DNA of 40,515 nt from a virus: IMG/VR virus record IMGVR_UViG_3300043395_002208, positions 1 to 40,515 of that record; one strand, 5' to 3'. The position numbers were made by a program, and so were the translations under genes. Positions 1-7,296 of the stretch are shown here, one piece after another. Every line of letters begins with the position of its first letter. Position 1 is the first letter of the stretch. Below the pieces are notes generated by a model that did no database searches, was not told where the DNA came from, and saw nothing but the letters and a program-made list of their open reading frames with translations.

Positions 1-587
1 ACAGCGCGGAGCTCCGAGGCATAGCGATAGCAAGGCCTGTCTGGAAGGCTCGCGTGATGGCGAGCAGTCCGCATGCGCTTCCACAACGGCACCTCCTCAT
101 CCACCGCTACCCTTTCTCCGACAGAGCCCGGCCCTCTGACCTCGGTCACGGCCTCTGCTTCTACGACGCCCTCCACTGCCTTCCGCAGGATCTCCAGCTG
201 CTCTGCCGTGAACTGCTGACCAGGGCTGGCGGTTTCGATGATTTCCAGCGCTTGATCCCTGTCGCTCGACGGCTTGGGGCGCCATGACGGGGTGTGCAGC
301 CAGGGCCAGTCGCCTCGGTGTGCTGAGCTGCTATTCCAGCCGAGCACGCACCAGTCGGTGCCATCGGAGAAATACAGCACGTCACCATCTGGGTCGCCGT
401 CCGCCTCAGTCGGCCTCCGGTCCGTGATCGGCTCGGGCCACTGGTGCGGGCGCTGCTGTAGGGCCCACTCGGCGGCGCGTTGGGCGACAGTCCGGAGCAA
501 GTAAGCATCTGAGTATGGCTTACCCGAGTTTTCAACATCAGCAACCCAGCGAGCGACAAGCTCATTTGGCGGCTTGATTTCAGTCAT
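1..587 (-). CDS. Early phage protein of unknown function, C-terminus cut by window edge
   Basis: The frame is open from an ATG at 587 to the left edge, giving 195 visible residues with no stop. I do not recognise the family. A central segment has an aromatic pattern, DGTDWCVLGW followed by GDWPWLHTPSWRP, that looks like a real folded domain, and the C-terminal part is acidic and helical. Its ATG shares a base with the stop of the upstream gene (TGATG), which implies translational coupling. It is the last visible gene of a leftward early operon. A different minus-strand frame here is also open but reads as Ser/Arg-rich low complexity. Confidence 0.65.
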   Translation of the reverse strand, partial: MTEIKPPNELVARWVADVENSGKPYSDAYLLRTVAQRAAEWALQQRPHQWPEPITDRRPTEADGDPDGDVLYFSDGTDWCVLGWNSSSAHRGDWPWLHTPSWRPKPSSDRDQALEIIETASPGQQFTAEQLEILRKAVEGVVEAEAVTEVRGPGSVGERVAVDEEVPLWKRMRTARHHASLPDRPCYRYASELRA

Positions 588-796
588 CACACTTCCTCCG
601 CAGGTGCAAGAGCCAGAAAGTCATCCTTGAAAGCTGGCTTAATGTGTGACTCCATCAAGTCAGGGAGTTGATGCGTCCAAACCGGATGACCCAGTCGTTG
701 CTCAATCTCTCTGTGCAGCTTGTCAAATGGACAGATGAGCACGCCGGTGTAGCCGGAGACTATGACGGCTTGGTCAAGAGTGAGAGGGCTGGTCAT
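587..796 (-). CDS. Small phage protein resembling DUF7736
   Basis: This 69-residue protein has the pattern of a small phage family that I recall as DUF7736: an N-terminal LDQAVIVSGYTGVLICPF, then an H..IEQRLGHPVWTHQ segment and a hydrophobic C-terminal end. The molecular role of that family is not known to me. The start overlaps the upstream stop as ATGA and its own stop overlaps the downstream ATG, so it lies inside a coupled operon. The family name is from memory and was not checked; the coding call itself is firm. Confidence 0.75.
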   Translation of the reverse strand: MTSPLTLDQAVIVSGYTGVLICPFDKLHREIEQRLGHPVWTHQLPDLMESHIKPAFKDDFLALAPAEEV

Positions 797-1053
797 GTCG
801 GCTCCAGTGTCGAATGAATAGCCTCCAGCGCCGTCCGCAGCTGCGCGTGTTGACGGCCTGGTGGTAGTTGGTCACGCCATGCGGCGATGCTGACCAGAAG
901 CTCGCGCTGGCGATCGGCACGGCCTTGGTTGTAGGCGGCGCGGGTGATCGTGTCGCGGGAAAGCTCCGCTTCGAGCTCCTGCGCTGCGGCTTCGATCTGC
1001 GCTGAGAGGCGCTGGCGGATGCTCACCAACGCGTCAGGCACTGGAGTTGTCAT
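793..1053 (-). CDS. Small helical early protein, unknown
   Basis: An 86-residue protein beginning MTTPVPDALVSIRQRLSAQI. It is rich in Ala, Glu, Gln and Arg and predicted by eye to be almost entirely helical, perhaps a coiled coil. I chose the ATG at 1053 because it overlaps the upstream stop as ATGA; a GTG five codons earlier is also in frame. Function is unknown. It belongs to the leftward operon starting at 2127. Confidence 0.65.
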   Translation of the reverse strand: MTTPVPDALVSIRQRLSAQIEAAAQELEAELSRDTITRAAYNQGRADRQRELLVSIAAWRDQLPPGRQHAQLRTALEAIHSTLEPT

Positions 1054-1259
1054 CGCTTCACCCTCCACGCATCAGCCACCAGCCGCGGCAGGTCGTGACT
1101 CGCAACGAAGAACACCAGTCGGATCGTCCTGACTGACTCTTTAAGCCCGGCCACTGCCGCCAGCGCAAAGGCCAATGTGACCAGCCCCAGCGTGATCACC
1201 GGCGTGGCAACGACCAACACCAGCCGGCGGAGATGAGTGTTGCGGATTTGACCGATCAT
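1050..1259 (-). CDS. Small membrane protein
   Basis: A 69-residue protein with a basic N-terminus (QIRNTHLRR) followed by a long hydrophobic stretch at about residues 13-38, enough for one long or two short membrane spans, and then a basic C-terminal tail. Both ends overlap neighbouring genes by four bases (ATGA). Small membrane proteins of this kind are common in early phage operons, but nothing here identifies a function. Confidence 0.65.
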   Translation of the reverse strand: MIGQIRNTHLRRLVLVVATPVITLGLVTLAFALAAVAGLKESVRTIRLVFFVASHDLPRLVADAWRVKR

Positions 1260-1489
1260 GCGACCTCCGAGCGAGCGTCAAGGGCGGCTTCAACAGCACG
1301 CAGGACGTGATCAGGCACCGTCGGCCGTCGGGGCTGCCACTCGCCGCGGACACGCCAGGCGTAGACGGTGAACGCCTTCACGGTTCCGGCGGTCTTGCGG
1401 AACTCCACCAGCGGGTTCGGCCCGTCGGTGCGGATGCCGGCCGCCCAGGTGATCCCCTGGTGCGTGTCGGCGTAGAGGTGCCGGGTCAT
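1256..1489 (-). CDS. Small hypothetical protein
   Basis: A 77-residue soluble-looking protein (MTRHLYADTHQGITWAAGIR at its start) with a Trp-rich middle (VYAWRVRGEWQPRRP) and an Ala-rich C-terminal helix. The ATG shares one base with the stop of the upstream gene (TGATG), and the stop overlaps the next start, so it is co-translated with its neighbours. I do not recognise it. Confidence 0.65.
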   Translation of the reverse strand: MTRHLYADTHQGITWAAGIRTDGPNPLVEFRKTAGTVKAFTVYAWRVRGEWQPRRPTVPDHVLRAVEAALDARSEVA

Positions 1490-2127
1490 CAGCGGAACAG
1501 CGAGGGGTTGCTGTACCGGGCCCAGGACTGGGCGGTCTCGTCTGTGAGATCCCCCTCTGACTCGGAGTCCTCATCAGGTCCGCCGTTGCGGTAGGCCTTC
1601 AGCCGCTCGCCAGCCTCTGCCCGCTTCGCGCGCTCCTGATCGGTCAGGAACTGGTCTTCGGCCGATCCCTCGCAGGGCTTGAGGAGCATCCAGACGCCTC
1701 TGACCTCGGCGATCGGGTAGTCGACTTCGTAGCCGCCACCACGGATTTCGACCGCCTTGGTGAAGTTGGGGTTGCGGCGGACGATCTGCAGGAAGACGGC
1801 CCGGCGGGTTGTGTAGAAGTTCACCAGGCCCTCGGTGTGGTTGACCTGGACCGTGGACTCCTGGATGTTCCAGGCCCGAGTCGTTTGCCCCAGAAACGCA
1901 TCCGGGAAGGCGCCTGCGGGCGCTTCTGCGGGGGAGAGGGGCTGAGCGGGGTCGGAGGCGCTTTCCAGGGCCGTTTCCTTGGTCGCCAGCGCGACCGGGC
2001 CATCAGGCTCGCGATCCAGACCGCCATCGGGCGCCCAGAAGCCCAGGAAGGCCGCTCCGGGGTCGTCTGCGGGGGTTGATGCGGCCAGGGGCGCCGGAGG
2101 CGCCTTGGTGGGGCGTGTGTGGTCCAT
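1489..2127 (-). CDS. First gene of the leftward early operon, unknown function
   Basis: A 212-residue protein. I start it at the ATG at 2127 because the reading frame upstream runs into the promoter and repeat region and loses protein-like composition. Residues 1-85 are Pro/Ala/Asp-rich and probably disordered. Residues about 86-160 look folded, with aromatic and hydrophobic patterning (VNFYTTRRAVFLQIVRRNPN, then RGVWMLLKPCEGSAEDQFLT). The C-terminus is acidic. Function is unknown. A promoter and a dyad operator lie within 75 bp upstream. Confidence 0.65.
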   Translation of the reverse strand: MDHTRPTKAPPAPLAASTPADDPGAAFLGFWAPDGGLDREPDGPVALATKETALESASDPAQPLSPAEAPAGAFPDAFLGQTTRAWNIQESTVQVNHTEGLVNFYTTRRAVFLQIVRRNPNFTKAVEIRGGGYEVDYPIAEVRGVWMLLKPCEGSAEDQFLTDQERAKRAEAGERLKAYRNGGPDEDSESEGDLTDETAQSWARYSNPSLFR

Positions 2128-2149
2128 GTCGGGGTTGCAGTCGGGTCGT

Positions 2150-2165
2150 GGTCGCGAGTGCGACC
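2150..2165. promoter_or_regulatory. Dyad operator-like site, GGTCGC-GAGT-GCGACC
   Basis: A perfect 6-bp inverted repeat with a 4-bp spacer, ending 23 bp before the ATG of the first gene of the leftward operon. It falls at the expected transcription start of the promoter next to it, a position where a bound protein would block initiation. The same half-sites recur at 5461, 7242 and 17398. The function is inferred from position and repetition. Confidence 0.6.
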
Positions 2166-2171
2166 GCTTTG

Positions 2172-2200
2172 AGCGTAGGCGGCCTGTAACCCAGTGGCAA
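2172..2200 (-). promoter_or_regulatory. Leftward promoter TTGCCA-N17-TACGCT
   Basis: On the minus strand a TTGCCA box and a TACGCT box are separated by 17 bp, about 45 bp upstream of the first gene of the leftward operon. The boxes are moderate matches to the sigma-70 consensus. The arrangement resembles TTGCCA-N18-TAGGCT before recT. The adjacent operator-like dyad supports it. Confidence 0.5.
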
Positions 2201-2370
2201 GTAGGGGAACTGAGCGGGGGTCGGCCGGGAGGGCCGCTGTTGGACCCGGTGTCTACGCCGTCTACGCCCTGTCTACAAGGGGTGTAGACACTCAGATCGG
2301 CTGCGCCGGAGTGGGTCTGCCCCTCTTGTCTACGTTGTCTACATCTAAAAAGAAGAACACTCTCACTCTT

Positions 2371-2427
2371 GCGCACGCCCGCGCGTGCACGCGCGCATCG
2401 CGTACGCGCGCACATGCACGTGTGTGA
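2371..2427. other. Alternating purine-pyrimidine tract inside the repeat region
   Basis: About 57 bp dominated by CG, CA and TG steps (for example GCGCGTGCACGCGCGCAT), following an A/G-rich stretch at 2346-2358. Such sequence can adopt left-handed DNA under supercoiling. It separates two subclusters of the GTCTAC repeats. No protein-like frame uses it convincingly. Confidence 0.5.
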
Positions 2428-2542
2428 GCCCCCTGCGGCGGTCGGGAGCGTAGACGCGTAGACAATCGCTGAGATCCTTTGTGCCGCAAGCGATCTGACC
2501 GTCTACAGGGGGTGTAGACAGGCTGGAGGGGTGTAGACACGC

Positions 2543-2568
2543 AAAAAAAGCCGCAGACTGGCTGCGGC
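2543..2568 (-). terminator. Rho-independent terminator after the primase operon
   Basis: On the minus strand a perfect 7-bp stem GCCGCAG/CTGCGGC with a 5-base loop is followed by seven T residues. It lies about 50 bp downstream of the primase stop, within the GTCTAC repeat cluster, and would stop leftward transcription before the next operon's own promoter. Confidence 0.8.
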
Positions 2569-2620
2569 GGAAAGGATCTGACCGTCTACAGGGGGTGTAG
2601 ACGGGGCTCTGTCTACAGGC

Positions 2621-5275
2621 TCAGGCCTGATCGAGCGTGGTGAGGGGCACGGCGGTAGCGCGTGCGTTGGAGGTGTGGCCGGCGAAGCGTGTGGGCTGTG
2701 TCTTGCGTGCGCCCTGTAGACGCCGAAGGACGGTGGGCCAGCAATCCGCCCAGGGGGTGTCGGCAAGGATGCGGCGGATCCCGATGGCGTTGTTGTGGAT
2801 GACCAGGCAGAGGTCACCGTCGACGGATTCGACCTTGAGGCCGGCGCGGCCGAGGTGAGCGCGTGCCTGGCCCTGGCTGATCTCCATGGAGGTGGTGGCG
2901 CTGGCGGGGCTTGCGAGATCGATCAGCTCGCTGACGGTGCGGTTGTAGCCGTTGCCGCGGTCGCCTTCGACGCGGATCTGGTGCTGGAGGAGGGTCTGGA
3001 TGCAGCGCTGCTCATCGGGCAGTTCTGTGGCCTCGCGGTAGGGTTCCCAATCGTTTTCATCGATGAGCTTGTAGGCGTCATTGATGGTTGCTTGTTGGCT
3101 GTTCATCAACGACCAGGCGCCGGCCAAGAGTGTGCCGTACTGGTCACCTTGACGCTGTGAGTCGAAGCGATCGGCGGCAGCGCGACGGAATACGGCGAGG
3201 GATTGGCGAATGACGGGGATGAGATGAACGGAACGAATGAGGAGACGATGACCGGCTTCTGTAGTGATGATGTCGGTGAGGTCGCGATCGAGGTTGTTCC
3301 AGTGGGCGATGCGATCAGCCTTGGGGAGGTGGTTGGGGTTGCGGAGTGTGAGTTGAGCGAAGCGGCTCTGATCGGCGCCTTGTTTGAGTGCGGTGCTGAT
3401 AGAGCAGAGGAGGAACATGGAGCGGATGGTGAAGCGCTGAGCAGCACCATCGGCGCCGCCCTTGCCGATCACGCCACGGCCGGAGCTTGAGGCGACGCGT
3501 GCGAGAGCGAGGATGTTCTGAATGCGTGTGCGATCTGATTTCTCGTTGGATTCGGCCTCGTCAAAGACGACCGGGAGGGCATCGGCGCGGAGCTCTTGGC
3601 GGATGAAAGCCTCGGTGGTGTTGCCCTCGGGCCAGATGGCCATGCTGTCGAGGAGAGTGCCGAGAAAGCGATCGAGGATGGCGGACTTGCCGGAGCCGGC
3701 GGAGGCTGTGAGCCAGGCGTGTGGGCGCCAGGCGAGGGCCCCGCAGATGGGTGCGAGAGCGGTCCAGCCGGCGAGGAGGAGTCCTGAGGCGGGAACTTCC
3801 CAGTGGAAGCGGGATGCGATGTCGAGGATCTCGGCGCCGTCCTGATCGGAGAGTGGCGTGAGGCTGTCCGGGATGTCGATGGATGCGAGGCGCTGGTAGG
3901 AGAAGCGGGACGGCGGTGGAGCCATGACGCTGTGGGGTGTGCCGTCAACGATGAGGCGATCACCGAGGTGCAGGACGGAACGGCCTTGATCCCACCAGGC
4001 GCCACGGCCGCGGATGCGATCAGGGGAGTAGATGCCGACCTGTGCCTGCTGTGCGAAGAGGTCAGAAGCCGCAGCAGCCCAGTTGGCGCCGGACTTGGCG
4101 GGGTAGATGGTCTCCCAGTAGGCGAGGGGCGCGACGGCAAGGAGGTTGGTGCCGGTGTGCGAGGCGCGTGAGAGCCTGAGCACCTGCCCGGTGTTATTGG
4201 GCTGGTAGTAGTAGGAGTCCCCGTCAAAGCCGAGACAGGTGAAGGGTGCGTCGGAGGGGATGGGGCGTGATGGCGCTGGCTCCGGATCGGGCTCGGGCTC
4301 GGGCCCGGGTTCCGGTGCTGCGGGGAGGGTGATGGGATCGGAGCGGTGCGCCTGCGCGTGAGCGGAGAGCTGCTCGGTGGTCCAGTCGGTGGCATCAGCG
4401 AGGTCCCAGCCCGGGGGTGCGTCGGCTGGTGGTTGGATGATGCGGACCTGTGCGGCGCCGTGGGTGAGGAGGATGGGCGCGAGCTTGGCCATGGCCTCGC
4501 GGCCGGGGTCGTCGTTGTCGGGCCAGAGGATGATGCGGCGGCCGGCAAGGGGTGACCAGTCGACGCGGTGGATGGCCTTGGAGCCGTTGGGCCAGGCGAT
4601 GCAGACGACGGTGGGTAGGAGTGCGGCGGCGGCGTCAGCGGACTTCTCGCCCTCGGTGATGAGGACGGTGGCGTCGGGCTTGGCGGCGAGGAGGTGGAGG
4701 TTGTAGAGGGGCCGCGGTGCGGGCCACTCGGAGGTGAAGGGGTCCTTGCGGGAGGGTCGATGCCAGCGGCCGTCGAGCCAGGTGCGGTGGAGAAAGAACT
4801 TGCGGCCGTTGGCGAGGTTGCAGCGCTGGATCCAGAAGAGCTGCTCGCCGGCGGCGTTGCGGTAGCACCACTGGGCGACGGCGCCATCGAGGGTTGGCGG
4901 TGTGGCGTCTGGTGGCGGGGTTTCGGGGATGCGTGCCGGGCGCTTGGGGGTGGTGGAGGGTGTGGCGGGCACGGCGGGTGTGAGGCCGAGGTGTGCTTCG
5001 ACGGCTGAGGCGGCTTCGCGGTAGGAGAAGCCGCGGATGCGCATGAGGAGCCCAATGCCGGTGCCGCCACCACCGGTGCCGTCACGGCCGCCGCAGTGGG
5101 AGCAGAACCAGGAGCCAGGGCCGTCGTCACCGTCCCAGCGGTAGCGGTCGGTGCCGCCGCAGTTGGGGCAGGGCTGGTGGCGATTGGTGAGCTGGTCGGG
5201 CGTGAGGCCAGCGAGGGCCATGAGCAGCTGAGGCCAACGACCGTCAGCGGCTTCGAGCGATCGGGAAGGAGCCAT
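2621..5275 (-). CDS. P4-type primase-helicase for phage replication
   Basis: An 884-residue protein that should prime and unwind DNA at the phage origin. A zinc finger uses Cys36, Cys39, Cys58 and Cys61 (CPNCGG ... WFCSHCGG), as in P4-alpha-type primases. A TOPRIM-like catalytic domain follows: TEGEKSADA near 207-215 and the acidic WPDNDDPGR near 251-259. A Pro/Glu linker at about 318-338 separates this from the helicase half, with a Walker A motif ASAGSGKS at 524-531 and a Walker B-like LPVVFDEAE at 567-575. The ATG overlaps the stop of the RHH gene by one base, so the two are coupled. The downstream terminator and the GTCTAC cluster fit a replication module. The helicase class (SF3 or AAA+) was not resolved. 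Confidence 0.9.
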   Translation of the reverse strand: MAPSRSLEAADGRWPQLLMALAGLTPDQLTNRHQPCPNCGGTDRYRWDGDDGPGSWFCSHCGGRDGTGGGGTGIGLLMRIRGFSYREAASAVEAHLGLTPAVPATPSTTPKRPARIPETPPPDATPPTLDGAVAQWCYRNAAGEQLFWIQRCNLANGRKFFLHRTWLDGRWHRPSRKDPFTSEWPAPRPLYNLHLLAAKPDATVLITEGEKSADAAAALLPTVVCIAWPNGSKAIHRVDWSPLAGRRIILWPDNDDPGREAMAKLAPILLTHGAAQVRIIQPPADAPPGWDLADATDWTTEQLSAHAQAHRSDPITLPAAPEPGPEPEPDPEPAPSRPIPSDAPFTCLGFDGDSYYYQPNNTGQVLRLSRASHTGTNLLAVAPLAYWETIYPAKSGANWAAAASDLFAQQAQVGIYSPDRIRGRGAWWDQGRSVLHLGDRLIVDGTPHSVMAPPPSRFSYQRLASIDIPDSLTPLSDQDGAEILDIASRFHWEVPASGLLLAGWTALAPICGALAWRPHAWLTASAGSGKSAILDRFLGTLLDSMAIWPEGNTTEAFIRQELRADALPVVFDEAESNEKSDRTRIQNILALARVASSSGRGVIGKGGADGAAQRFTIRSMFLLCSISTALKQGADQSRFAQLTLRNPNHLPKADRIAHWNNLDRDLTDIITTEAGHRLLIRSVHLIPVIRQSLAVFRRAAADRFDSQRQGDQYGTLLAGAWSLMNSQQATINDAYKLIDENDWEPYREATELPDEQRCIQTLLQHQIRVEGDRGNGYNRTVSELIDLASPASATTSMEISQGQARAHLGRAGLKVESVDGDLCLVIHNNAIGIRRILADTPWADCWPTVLRRLQGARKTQPTRFAGHTSNARATAVPLTTLDQA

Positions 5276-5451
5276 CAGGCGTTGCGGTCTGCGGCGTCGG
5301 CCTGCATGGCGCGGGCGATGAGGGTGCGAGCGAAGGCGCTGCGGGACATGAGGCCTGCGGCCTGTGCGTCGAGCCAGGCGACCTGCTCGGGTGGGAGGTC
5401 GAGGGTGATGAAGCTGCGGCGCTTGGCGGTAGCGGCCGGAGGTGAGGCCAT
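5275..5451 (-). CDS. Ribbon-helix-helix DNA-binding protein (Arc/CopG-like)
   Basis: A 58-residue protein with the layout of an RHH dimer: a short strand RRSFITLDLP at residues 11-20, then helix A (PEQVAWLDAQAAG) and helix B (SRSAFARTLIARAMQ). RHH proteins usually repress their own promoters by binding short dyads. The ATG at 5451 is preferred; an in-frame GTG at 5478 would place extra residues inside the operator. It is the first gene of the leftward primase operon and lies beside a dense inverted-repeat region, so autoregulation is likely. The target is inferred, not shown. Confidence 0.8.
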   Translation of the reverse strand: MASPPAATAKRRSFITLDLPPEQVAWLDAQAAGLMSRSAFARTLIARAMQADAADRNA

Positions 5452-5458
5452 TGCGATT

Positions 5459-5488
5459 GTGGTCACGATTGCGACCACGCTAGCGTGG
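5459..5488. promoter_or_regulatory. Overlapping palindromes in the divergent rhh/helicase promoter
   Basis: Three elements overlap in 30 bp between divergent starts at 5451 and 5514. GTGGTC and GACCAC form a dyad with 8 bp between them (5459-5478). Inside it, GGTCACGATTGCGACC (5461-5476) belongs to the 16-bp operator family seen elsewhere. CCACGCTAGCGTGG (5475-5488) is a perfect 14-bp palindrome. CGATTG also recurs 13 bp apart (5454, 5467). The leftward and rightward replication genes could both be controlled from here. Confidence 0.65.
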
Positions 5489-5513
5489 GTGCTGCAGACC
5501 GCTACCGGATCGC

Positions 5514-6911
5514 GTGACGATTGAGCTCCGCCCGTATCAGCTGGAGGCCGTTGCCGGGGTGCGGGATGCCTATGGGCGCGGCCGCCGGCGGGTGCTGTTC
5601 GTGATGCCGACCGGCAGCGGCAAGACCACGGTCTTCAGCTACATCACCAACGGTGCGGCGGCAAAGGGCAACCGGGTGCTGCTGCTGGTGCATCGAGTGG
5701 AGCTGCTGGACCAGGCCAGCGCGCGGCTGCTACAGATGGGCGTGCGGCATGGGCTGATCGCCGCGGGGCGAAGCATGAACCTGGCGGCGCCGGTGCAGCT
5801 GGCATCAGTGCAGACGCTGGCGCGGCGGTTGCATCATCTGCCGCCGGATCACTTCCAGCTGGTGATCGTGGACGAGGCGCACCATGCCACGGCCGGAACC
5901 TGGCGCAACACGCTGGGCCACTTCAGCCATGCCCGGGTGCTGGGCGTAACAGCCACTGCGGTGCGGACTGATGGCCGTGGGCTTGGGGAGATGTTCGACG
6001 AGATGGTTCTGGGCCCCAGTTCAGCGTGGCTGACGGATCAGGGGTATCTGGCGCCGTCGCGGGTGTTCGCGCCACCGATCGGGTTCTCGGCCAAGGGTCT
6101 GCGGAAGCGAATGGGCGACTTTGACATGAAGCAGGCCAGCGAGGAACTGGGCGGCCGGAGCATCATGGGCGACGCGGTGAGCCACTACCGACGGCACCTG
6201 AGCGGGCAGACGGCGATTGCGTTCTGCTGCAGCGTGGCGCATGCCGAAGCGGTCGCTGAAGCGTTCCGGGGGCAGGGAGTGAGCGCCGCGAGCATCGACG
6301 GCACGATGGACGCCGTGACGCGGCGTGGGCTGATCGAGGCCTTAGGCCGCGGTGAGTTGAAGGTGCTGACGAGCTGCAGCTTGATCGGCGAGGGAGTGGA
6401 CGTGCCGAGCGTGGCGGGCTGCATTTTGCTGCGGCCAACGCAGAGCCTGAGCCTGCATCTGCAGATGATCGGCCGGTGTTTGCGGCCGCAGGACGGCAAG
6501 ACGGCGGTGATCCTGGATCACGTGGGCAACATTCAGCGACTGGGCCATCACCTGGACGATCAGGACTGGACGCTGGAGGGAGTGAAGAAGAAGGAGAAGG
6601 AGAAGGCGCCGAGCGTGAAGGTGTGCCCGCGGTGCTTTGCGGCGATGAGCTCACAGGCGAGCCGCTGCGGGGAATGCGGGCATGAGTTTGTGGTGGAGAA
6701 GCGGCAGCTGGTGACGGTGGCTGGGGAACTGCAGGAGGTGGACCGCCAGGCGCTGGCCCGGGCCCGGAAGCGAGAGCAGGGGAGCGCGCAGACGCTGGAG
6801 CAGCTGATCCAGGTGGGCCATGAGCGTGGGATGAAGAACCCACGCGGGTGGGCGCGTCATGTGCTGGCGGCGCGGCAGGCGAAGGGTCGGTTTGAGAGGG
6901 CCTACGCATGA
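5514..6911 (+). CDS. Superfamily 2 DEAD/DEAH-box helicase with zinc ribbon
   Basis: A 465-residue helicase. Visible motifs are the Q-like RPYQ at 6-9, Walker A GSGKT at 34-38, DEAH at 120-123, VTAT at 145-148 and motif VI QMIGRCLRP at 317-325. Four cysteines at 371, 374, 385 and 388 form a zinc ribbon after the helicase core, and the C-terminal 75 residues are basic. The start is a GTG. It opens the rightward replication operon and overlaps the nuclease gene by four bases. The likely job is unwinding DNA during replication or recombination, as for similar phage helicases placed next to VRR-NUC nucleases. Confidence 0.9.
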   Translation: MTIELRPYQLEAVAGVRDAYGRGRRRVLFVMPTGSGKTTVFSYITNGAAAKGNRVLLLVHRVELLDQASARLLQMGVRHGLIAAGRSMNLAAPVQLASVQTLARRLHHLPPDHFQLVIVDEAHHATAGTWRNTLGHFSHARVLGVTATAVRTDGRGLGEMFDEMVLGPSSAWLTDQGYLAPSRVFAPPIGFSAKGLRKRMGDFDMKQASEELGGRSIMGDAVSHYRRHLSGQTAIAFCCSVAHAEAVAEAFRGQGVSAASIDGTMDAVTRRGLIEALGRGELKVLTSCSLIGEGVDVPSVAGCILLRPTQSLSLHLQMIGRCLRPQDGKTAVILDHVGNIQRLGHHLDDQDWTLEGVKKKEKEKAPSVKVCPRCFAAMSSQASRCGECGHEFVVEKRQLVTVAGELQEVDRQALARARKREQGSAQTLEQLIQVGHERGMKNPRGWARHVLAARQAKGRFERAYA

Positions 6912-7255
6912 CCGAACAGCAGACCCAGCAAGCCATCCGCCTGCAGCTGTCCCGCGGTCCGGTGAGGCTGTGGAGGAACAACACGGGGACGCTGCTGGAC
7001 CGCCAGGGGCGGCCGGTGCAGTTCGGGCTGTGCAAGGGGAGCTCGGACCTGATCGGGCTCCGGACCGTGACCGTGACGCCGGAGATGGTGGGGCAGAAGC
7101 TGGCGGTGTTTGCCGCGGTGGAGGTGAAAGCCCCCAATGGGCGTGTGACGCCTGAGCAGACGGCGTTCATCGAGACCGTCCGTGGGATGGGCGGCCTGGC
7201 GGGGGTGGCCCGGTCTGTGGAGGATGCGGCTGGGGTGCTGCGGTTGCAATCCTGA
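6908..7255 (+). CDS. VRR-NUC domain nuclease
   Basis: A 115-residue stand-alone VRR-NUC nuclease of the PD-(D/E)XK fold. The core is KGSSDLIG followed by the FAAVEVKAPNGRVTPEQ strand, giving the Asp and the Glu-x-Lys of the active site, with a C-terminal helix (TAFIETVRGMGGLAGVA). In phages this domain is found next to helicases and is thought to process branched or structured DNA. The ATG overlaps the helicase stop (ATGA), so both come from one transcript. The last codons overlap the next promoter region. Confidence 0.9.
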   Translation: MTEQQTQQAIRLQLSRGPVRLWRNNTGTLLDRQGRPVQFGLCKGSSDLIGLRTVTVTPEMVGQKLAVFAAVEVKAPNGRVTPEQTAFIETVRGMGGLAGVARSVEDAAGVLRLQS

Positions 7256-7273
7256 CCACAACCCGTCTATGAT
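7242..7273 (+). promoter_or_regulatory. Promoter TTGCAA-N18-TATGAT with overlapping operator
   Basis: TTGCAA at 7244-7249 and a near-consensus TATGAT at 7268-7273 are 18 bp apart, about 24 bp before the second RHH gene. The 16-bp motif GGTTGCAATCCTGACC (7242-7257) covers the -35 box, where a bound repressor would exclude polymerase. The element lies across the end of the nuclease gene and would drive rhh, ssb and sigma independently of the upstream helicase. Confidence 0.6.
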
Positions 7274-7296
7274 CCGATCATGCGCCAGACCACCCG

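Larger units (their letters stand above)
2251..2616. repeat. GTCTAC/GTAGAC repeat cluster, candidate replication origin
   Basis: Fourteen copies of GTCTAC or its complement lie in 366 bp: 2251, 2260, 2271, 2284, 2328, 2337, 2450, 2458, 2501, 2514, 2533, 2584, 2597 and 2611. Three pairs form dyads with arms GTCTACA/TGTAGAC around five bases (2271-2289, 2501-2519, 2584-2602). Two of these sit in identical 28-bp direct repeats, 2492-2519 and 2575-2602. The cluster lies between the primase-helicase gene and the leftward operon, and holds no gene I can support. An iteron-like origin next to the replicase is the favoured reading; a multi-site operator is the alternative. Confidence 0.75.

Noticed and set aside
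161-565. Minus-strand 134-residue frame in the first 600 bases
   Set aside because: Ser/Arg/Thr-rich low-information sequence. The overlapping frame from 587 is longer, open to the edge, coupled to the upstream gene and more protein-like.
3469-5130. 553-residue minus-strand frame inside the primase gene
   Set aside because: Pro/Ser/Thr-rich shadow of the primase, which has clear zinc-finger, TOPRIM-like and Walker motifs in the correct frame.
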